Of a stretch of DNA of 64,000 nt, positions 60,032 to 64,000 are shown one piece after another. The DNA lies in contig JBPYCQ010000002.1 in assembly GCA_051846895.1 (NCBI GenBank), forward strand, positions 124,001 to 188,000, read 5' to 3'. The translations under genes were made by a program, and so were the position numbers. The stretch is from CALKAL01 sp051846895 (GTDB taxonomy: Bacteria; Bacillota; Bacilli; Bacillales; Alkalibacillaceae). The notes beneath the pieces are model-generated. The model was not told the origin of the DNA. It did no database searches and was given only the letters and a program-made list of their open reading frames with translations. Every line of letters starts with the position of its first letter. The stretch's first letter is position 1.

Positions 60032-60259
60032 ATGAAAGCCTTAATTGAAACAATTGTACATCCTCTTGTTAATTATCCAGAAGATGTGAACGTAACGGTT
60101 GAAGAAACAGATTTTAAAATCCGTTATCACATTACGGTTAATGAAGAAGATGTCGGTAAAGTAATCGGAAAAAATGGACGTATTGCTAAAGCGATTCGTA
60201 CAGTTGTTCATGCAGCTAGTTCAGATACGAATAAAAAAATATTCGTCGATATTATGTGA
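60032..60259 (+). CDS. khpA: KH-domain RNA-binding protein KhpA (YlqC)
   Basis: KhpA is a small RNA-binding protein that partners with KhpB/Jag in many Firmicutes and affects cell elongation and small RNAs. The 75-aa product is mostly one KH domain with the GxxG loop in VGKVIGKNGRIAKAIRTVV. The N terminus MKALIETIVHPLVNYPEDV is typical. It follows rpsP by 14 bases. Confidence 0.94.
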   Translation: MKALIETIVHPLVNYPEDVNVTVEETDFKIRYHITVNEEDVGKVIGKNGRIAKAIRTVVHAASSDTNKKIFVDIM

Positions 60260-60269
60260 CATTAGGGAG

Positions 60270-60292
60270 AAGGGATACCTTTTCCCTTTTTT
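60270..60292 (+). terminator. Weak terminator-like hairpin after khpA
   Basis: AAGGGA (60270-60275) pairs with TCCCTT (60283-60288) across seven bases and T residues follow to 60292. The stem is short, so it may only reduce transcription into ylqD. Confidence 0.4.
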
Positions 60293-60336
60293 AACATTTA
60301 GCGAAGATTAAAAGGTCTTATAAGGTGAGATCCAAA

Positions 60337-60723
60337 ATGAAAATTATTCGTAAAACGACAGTTAAACAAATTGTCACAGATCATAGTAGAGAGAAATTGG
60401 CTTCTTTTTTTCAAACAAAGATTGAACAATTAAAAAAAGAAATAGAACAGCTGCAATTTGAAAAAAAGAAAATGATTTTTCAAAAACGTTTTGATCGTGA
60501 AAAAATAGATCATCGCTTTGCTATTGAAAAGAAAAAAAGAGAGCAAAACATCACATGGTATGAATTTCAATTAGAGCAGTTACAACAAATACCTAATGGC
60601 AGCGAAATAACGGAAAGAGAAGTTGATGAAATTATTGACGTATCAATCGGTACAGAATGGGATAAAATTGCTGGTGATCGTTCAATAATTATTAAAGACG
60701 GAAAAGTGATAGAAATAAAATAG
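60337..60723 (+). CDS. ylqD: YlqD family protein
   Basis: This 128-aa protein matches the YlqD family, whose function is unknown. It begins MKIIRKTTVKQIVTDHSREK, has a Lys- and Glu-rich coiled coil at about residues 25-85, and ends in a small beta domain with GSEITEREVDEIIDVSIGTE. The ATG at 60337 is preceded by AAGGTGAGA; a GTG at 60325 lies within that site. Its position between khpA and rimM is conserved in Bacillus. Confidence 0.88.
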   Translation: MKIIRKTTVKQIVTDHSREKLASFFQTKIEQLKKEIEQLQFEKKKMIFQKRFDREKIDHRFAIEKKKREQNITWYEFQLEQLQQIPNGSEITEREVDEIIDVSIGTEWDKIAGDRSIIIKDGKVIEIK

Positions 60724-60732
60724 GGTGGTCAA

Positions 60733-61251
60733 ATGGACGAACGGTTTTACAATGTCGGAAAAATAGTTAATACACATGGAATTAACGGCGAAGTTCGGGT
60801 GATTGCAGTAACGGATTTTGAAGAACGTTTTGATCCAGGCAGTCGATTATTCTTTTTTAATGAGGGTCAAAGTGAACCAGAAGAGCTTATCGTAAAAACT
60901 CATCGAAAACATAAACAATTTGATTTATTATCATTCGAAAACTTTAATAGTATTAATGATGTTGAGAGATTTAAAGGTGGAAAGTTAAAGGTAAGCCATT
61001 CAGACCTGAACGAATTAGATGAGGGTGAATTTTATTATCACGAAATTATTGGATGTGATGTTATTTCATCAACAGGTCACCCAATTGGTAAAGTGAAAGA
61101 AATATTATCACCTGGCGCTAATGATGTTTGGGTTGTTCAACGTGATGGAAAAAAAGATGCCTTAATACCTTATATAGATTCAATTGTTAAACAGATTGAC
61201 ATTGAAAAGAGAGAGATTGTTATTGACGTCATGGAAGGATTGCTAGATTAA
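60733..61251 (+). CDS. rimM: 16S rRNA processing protein RimM
   Basis: RimM helps the 30S head mature by working with uS19 near the 3' major domain. The N-terminal domain starts FYNVGKIVNTHGINGEVRVI, and the C-terminal PRC-barrel has YYHEIIGCDVISSTGHPIGK, PGANDVWVVQ and the ALIPYIDSIVKQIDI end. It is 172 aa. It overlaps trmD by one base (TAATG). Confidence 0.97.
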   Translation: MDERFYNVGKIVNTHGINGEVRVIAVTDFEERFDPGSRLFFFNEGQSEPEELIVKTHRKHKQFDLLSFENFNSINDVERFKGGKLKVSHSDLNELDEGEFYYHEIIGCDVISSTGHPIGKVKEILSPGANDVWVVQRDGKKDALIPYIDSIVKQIDIEKREIVIDVMEGLLD

Positions 61252-62003
61252 TGAGAATCGATATTTTAACTCTTTTCCCTGAAATGTTCACAGGCGTTTT
61301 CGAAACATCGATTTTAAAAAAAGCTCAGGAAATCGGAGCTTTTGAATACCATTTAATTGATTTTCGTGAGTATACGGACAAAAAACATCGGAAAGTGGAT
61401 GATTACCCATACGGTGGTGGAGCAGGTATGGTATTAACTCCACAACCTATTTTTTCGGCTGTTGAGGATTTAGTGAGCAATCAAGAAAAAAAGCCAAGAA
61501 TTATTTTACTCTGTCCCCAAGGAGAACGTTATAATCAACAAAAAGCTGAACAATTAGCTCAGGAAGACCATCTGATTTTCATTTGTGGCCATTATGAAGG
61601 TTACGATGAACGAATTCGAGAACATCTTGTAACTGATGAAATATCAATTGGGGACTATGTTCTAACGGGTGGAGAACTTGGGGCTATGGTTATGACTGAT
61701 AGTATTGTTAGACTACTTCCTGGTGTTTTAGGGAATGAAGAATCAGCCATTCACGATTCTTTTACTAACCAATTATTAGAGCATCCACATTATACAAGAC
61801 CAAGTGACTTTAAAGGGATGAAAGTGCCAGAGGTATTAACTTCGGGTAACCATAAAAAAATTGAAAAATGGCGGAAATATGAATCATTAAAACGAACATT
61901 TAATAGAAGACCCGATTTAATTGATGAATTACAATTGACTAAAGAAGAATATGAAATGCTTCAAGAAATTAAAGCAGCAAATGATGTTGCAAGAGATTCT
62001 TGA
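61251..62003 (+). CDS. trmD: tRNA (guanine-37-N1)-methyltransferase TrmD
   Basis: TrmD methylates G37 next to the anticodon, which prevents frameshifting. It is a SPOUT (trefoil-knot) enzyme: MRIDILTLFPEMFTGVFETS at the N terminus, PYGGGAGMVLTPQPI, the SAM site CGHYEGYDERI with ISIGDYVLTGGELGAMVM, and the catalytic Asp of the HPHYTRPSDFKGMKVPEVL region (the Asp in RPSDF). It is 250 aa. The rplS promoter lies inside its 3' end. Confidence 0.97.
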   Translation: MRIDILTLFPEMFTGVFETSILKKAQEIGAFEYHLIDFREYTDKKHRKVDDYPYGGGAGMVLTPQPIFSAVEDLVSNQEKKPRIILLCPQGERYNQQKAEQLAQEDHLIFICGHYEGYDERIREHLVTDEISIGDYVLTGGELGAMVMTDSIVRLLPGVLGNEESAIHDSFTNQLLEHPHYTRPSDFKGMKVPEVLTSGNHKKIEKWRKYESLKRTFNRRPDLIDELQLTKEEYEMLQEIKAANDVARDS

Positions 62004-62015
62004 TTATGATATATT
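61987..62015 (+). promoter_or_regulatory. Sigma-A promoter of rplS
   Basis: TTGCAA (61987-61992) and TATATT (62010-62015) are exactly 17 bp apart, with TG one base before the -10. The -35 and spacer overlap the end of trmD. It allows rplS to be expressed above the level of the upstream operon. Confidence 0.65.
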
Positions 62016-62029
62016 AATTTAGTGCTTAT

Positions 62030-62085
62030 ATGTTTAAGCGTTGATAACGATGTTCCGCTGTAAGAAGTCTTACAAGAGCATTAGT
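62030..62085 (+). promoter_or_regulatory. Candidate ribosomal protein L19 leader
   Basis: The region contains GATGTTCCGCTG followed by the hairpin GTAAG-aagt-CTTAC and then AAGAGCATTAG, so TGTTC/GAGCA-type outer pairing closes an inner stem. This layout resembles the L19 autoregulatory leader known upstream of rplS in Firmicutes. The identification rests on memory of that motif and is not verified. Confidence 0.5.
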
Positions 62086-62102
62086 TGGAAGGAGTGAAAG
62101 AG

Positions 62103-62447
62103 ATGCAAAAGATTTTAGAATCAGTCGTCCAAGATCAATTACGTACAGACTTACCTGAATTTAAAGCAGGGGACACTGTAAAAGTTCACGTTAAAGTTGT
62201 TGAAGGAACTCGTGAACGTATTCAGGTATTCGAAGGTGTTGTCATAAGACGTCGTGGTGGCGGAATTAATGAATCTTTTACAGTACGCAAAATCTCTTAC
62301 GGTGTAGGTGTTGAACGTACATTCCCTGTACATTCTCCACGAGTTGATAAGATTGAAGTTGTACGCCGTGGTAAAGTACGTCGTGCGAAACTTTACTACT
62401 TACGTAACCTACGTGGTAAAGCTGCAAGAATTAAAGAAATTCGTTAA
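62103..62447 (+). CDS. rplS: Large-subunit ribosomal protein bL19
   Basis: bL19 lies at the 30S-50S interface. The product begins MQKILESVVQDQLRTDLPEF and contains the typical GDTVKVHVKVVEGTRERIQV, FEGVVIRRRGGG and FPVHSPRVDKIEVVRRGKVR, ending LRGKAARIKEIR. The ATG at 62103 (114 aa) follows GGAAGGAGTGAAAG; the ATG at 62085 would lie before that site. Confidence 0.98.
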   Translation: MQKILESVVQDQLRTDLPEFKAGDTVKVHVKVVEGTRERIQVFEGVVIRRRGGGINESFTVRKISYGVGVERTFPVHSPRVDKIEVVRRGKVRRAKLYYLRNLRGKAARIKEIR

Positions 62448-62463
62448 TAAAAAATATTTATTT

Positions 62464-62493
62464 GGGAGCTTGGCTAATGTCAAGCTCCTTTTA
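62464..62493 (+). terminator. Rho-independent terminator after rplS
   Basis: GGAGCTTG (62465-62472) pairs with CAAGCTCC (62481-62488), followed by TTTT and an AT-rich stretch. It closes the rpsP-rplS operon. Confidence 0.8.
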
Positions 62494-62550
62494 TATTTGT
62501 CTAAAAAAATAGTACAATAAGATTAGCATAATAATGAAAAGGTGATTAAT

Positions 62551-63399
62551 TTGACAATTCAATGGTTTCCAGGACATATGGCTAAAGCTAAACGAGAAGT
62601 AGAAGAAAAGCTAAAACTTGTAGATTTAGTCATCGAACTAGTCGATGCGAGAGCGCCTATTTCTTCAGAAAACCCGATGCTACAAGACGTATTAGGTGAT
62701 AAGAGGAAGATGGTCGTCTTAATGAAACGTGATTTGGCTGATGCAAAAATGACAGACGACTTCATTAAATATTATAAGCAAAACAATGTAGATGCTTTAT
62801 CTGTTGATGTAAATATACGTCAGGACGTTCAAGACATAGTTAAAAAAGCGAAAATTATTAGTGATGACATAAATGAAAGAAGAAGAAATAAAGGGGTTAA
62901 TCCAAGACCTCTACGCGCCATGATAATAGGGATCCCGAATGTTGGAAAATCAACATTAATCAACCGACTAGCGAATAAGAAGCGAGCGCAAACGGGTGAC
63001 CGTCCTGGTGTTACAAAACAACAGCAATGGATTAAAGTTCAAGGACAATTCGAATTGTTAGATACTCCAGGTATATTGTGGCCGAAATTTGAAGATCAAG
63101 AAGTAGGTTATAAACTTGCCGCCATTGGCTCTATTAAAGACCAATTACTTCATTTAGATGATATTGCTGTATTCGTTTTAAAGTATATGAAAGATTTTTA
63201 CCCAACTATACTTGAAAAGCGATATGAACTCGATTTAACTGAAGAGGACATCGTCGTGTGGTTTGATATCATTGGTAAAAAACGAGGCTGCCTAGCTTCG
63301 GGTGGAGTCATTGATTATGATAAAACAGCCGAAGTCATTATCCGCGATTTAAGATCAGGAAAACTTGGACAAATAACACTTGATCAAATTCCTAATTAA
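62551..63399 (+). CDS. rbgA: Ribosome biogenesis GTPase RbgA (YlqF)
   Basis: RbgA is a circularly permuted GTPase required for late 50S assembly. It starts MTIQWFPGHMAKAKREVEE from the TTG at 62551, with AAAAGGTGATT upstream, giving 282 aa, the same as B. subtilis; the GTG at 62542 lies in that site. G1 is GIPNVGKS at 127-134, G3 is DTPGILWPKFED, and the C-terminal ANTAR-like RNA-binding domain ends the protein. Oddly, the G4 box, normally NKxD, reads MKRD at residues 58-61. Confidence 0.95.
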   Translation: MTIQWFPGHMAKAKREVEEKLKLVDLVIELVDARAPISSENPMLQDVLGDKRKMVVLMKRDLADAKMTDDFIKYYKQNNVDALSVDVNIRQDVQDIVKKAKIISDDINERRRNKGVNPRPLRAMIIGIPNVGKSTLINRLANKKRAQTGDRPGVTKQQQWIKVQGQFELLDTPGILWPKFEDQEVGYKLAAIGSIKDQLLHLDDIAVFVLKYMKDFYPTILEKRYELDLTEEDIVVWFDIIGKKRGCLASGGVIDYDKTAEVIIRDLRSGKLGQITLDQIPN

Positions 63400-63441
63400 A
63401 TCATTTTTAAAGACGATATAGTTATTGAATGGGGGAGCAAT

Positions 63442-64000
63442 TTGAAACAAAAAGAAACGGTCGCGCAAATAAAAACAAAATTACAAACTGAACAGTTTAC
63501 AGACGTATGGTTGAAACAATTACAACAAGATGAACGTGTAAGTGTTAAAAAACTTTTAGCCCAATATGAAAAAAACAAACAACATTTAGCTATGTTACAA
63601 CTACAATTTAATAAAATGTGTGAAATTGAAAATGAATTAAGAACAAAACAATATCAATTCATAGCAGGTATAGATGAAGTTGGAAGAGGCCCACTCGCAG
63701 GCCCTGTTGTTGCGGCAGCTGTTATTTTACCAGCTAATTTTACTCTTATAGGATTAAATGATTCTAAGCAATTATCGGAGAAGAAGAGGGATGAGTTTTA
63801 TGAATATATCAAACAAGAATCCATTGCAATTGGAATCGGTGTTAGTGATCATGATGAGATAGATTCGATTAATATTTACGAAGCTACAAAGCTTGCGATG
63901 AAGCGGGCAGTTATGGATTTAAATCAAGTGCCAGACTATTTACTTATAGATGCAATGAAGTTATCAGCTGTTCCAATTGAGCAACAATCCATTATTAAAG
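63442..64000 (+). CDS. rnhB: Ribonuclease HII (3' part missing)
   Basis: RNase HII removes ribonucleotides and RNA primers from DNA. The frame is open from the TTG at 63442 (GGGGGAGCAA upstream) to the end of the window, 186 codons. After a helical N-terminal extension of about 70 residues, as in Bacillus RNase HII, the catalytic signature IAGIDEVGRGPLAGPVV provides Asp78 and Glu79. NDSKQLSEKKRDEFY and a later Asp170 in LLIDAMKL follow. The C-terminal end lies beyond the window. Its place after rbgA is conserved. Confidence 0.96.
   Translation, partial: MKQKETVAQIKTKLQTEQFTDVWLKQLQQDERVSVKKLLAQYEKNKQHLAMLQLQFNKMCEIENELRTKQYQFIAGIDEVGRGPLAGPVVAAAVILPANFTLIGLNDSKQLSEKKRDEFYEYIKQESIAIGIGVSDHDEIDSINIYEATKLAMKRAVMDLNQVPDYLLIDAMKLSAVPIEQQSIIK

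Noticed and set aside
62308..62520. A 70-codon plus-strand ORF overlapping rplS and its terminator
   Set aside because: It is in another frame of a ribosomal protein gene, runs through a terminator hairpin, and has no ribosome-binding site.
63396..63578. A 60-codon minus-strand ORF between rbgA and rnhB
   Set aside because: It is antisense to the start of rnhB, whose frame is well supported by RNase HII motifs.

Overview
The window is a low-G+C, tightly packed chromosomal segment of an endospore-forming member of the Bacillota, most like the Bacillaceae. The gene order follows the Bacillus subtilis ftsA-to-rnhB backbone almost gene for gene. The spore-specific genes spoIIGA, sigE, sigG and spoVM show that the lineage sporulates or recently did. 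I cannot name the species from sequence alone. Both ends are cut: ftsA lacks its 5' part and rnhB its 3' part.

Region by region. (1) 1-9.3 kb holds division and sporulation control: ftsA-ftsZ, spoIIGA-sigE-sigG, then ylmC-pgeF-ylmE-sepF-ylmG-ylmH-divIVA. (2) 9.3-14 kb holds an isoleucine T-box with ileS, then lspA-rluD. (3) 14-24.6 kb is the pyrimidine operon pyrR-pyrP-pyrB-pyrC-pyrAB-pyrK-pyrD-pyrF-pyrE, with two PyrR attenuators; the small carbamoyl-phosphate synthase gene pyrAA is missing. (4) 24.7-25.7 kb is a mobile insertion. (5) 25.8-43.3 kb has rqcH on the minus strand, then yicC-type RNase, remA-gmk-rpoZ, coaBC-priA-fmt-rsmB-prpC-prkC-rsgA-rpe-thiN-spoVM, rpmB on the minus strand, and yloU-fakA. 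The usual def and rlmN genes are absent from this cluster. (6) 43.3-48.4 kb has a purine-type permease on the minus strand, serine dehydratase sdaAB-sdaAA, and recG. (7) 48.4-52.8 kb is the FapR-controlled lipid block fapR-plsX-fabD-fabG-acpP, then rnc. (8) 53-64 kb has a DUF1128-type gene on the minus strand, then smc-ftsY-ylxM-ffh, rpsP-khpA-ylqD-rimM-trmD, rplS, rbgA and rnhB.

Most genes serve growth-coupled functions: septum formation, pyrimidine and fatty-acid supply, ribosome assembly, protein targeting and chromosome organisation. Regulation visible in the DNA includes a T-box, two PyrR attenuators, a FapR operator overlapping a promoter start region, several sigma-A promoters, and many Rho-independent terminators.

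The unusual material lies between these genes. Two transposase-less elements (2204-2611 and 24695-25659) share the same pair of distinct terminal sequences, and each is flanked by a perfect 8-bp target duplication. One is G+C-rich and non-coding; the other carries a gene for an unknown membrane-anchored protein, so it looks like a mobile cassette with cargo. Two tandem arrays with an exact 21-bp period (14796-14900 and 52808-52954) have unrelated conserved 10-bp cores alternating with variable 11-bp stretches. The spoIIG promoter is built into a 17-bp inverted repeat that also looks like a terminator.
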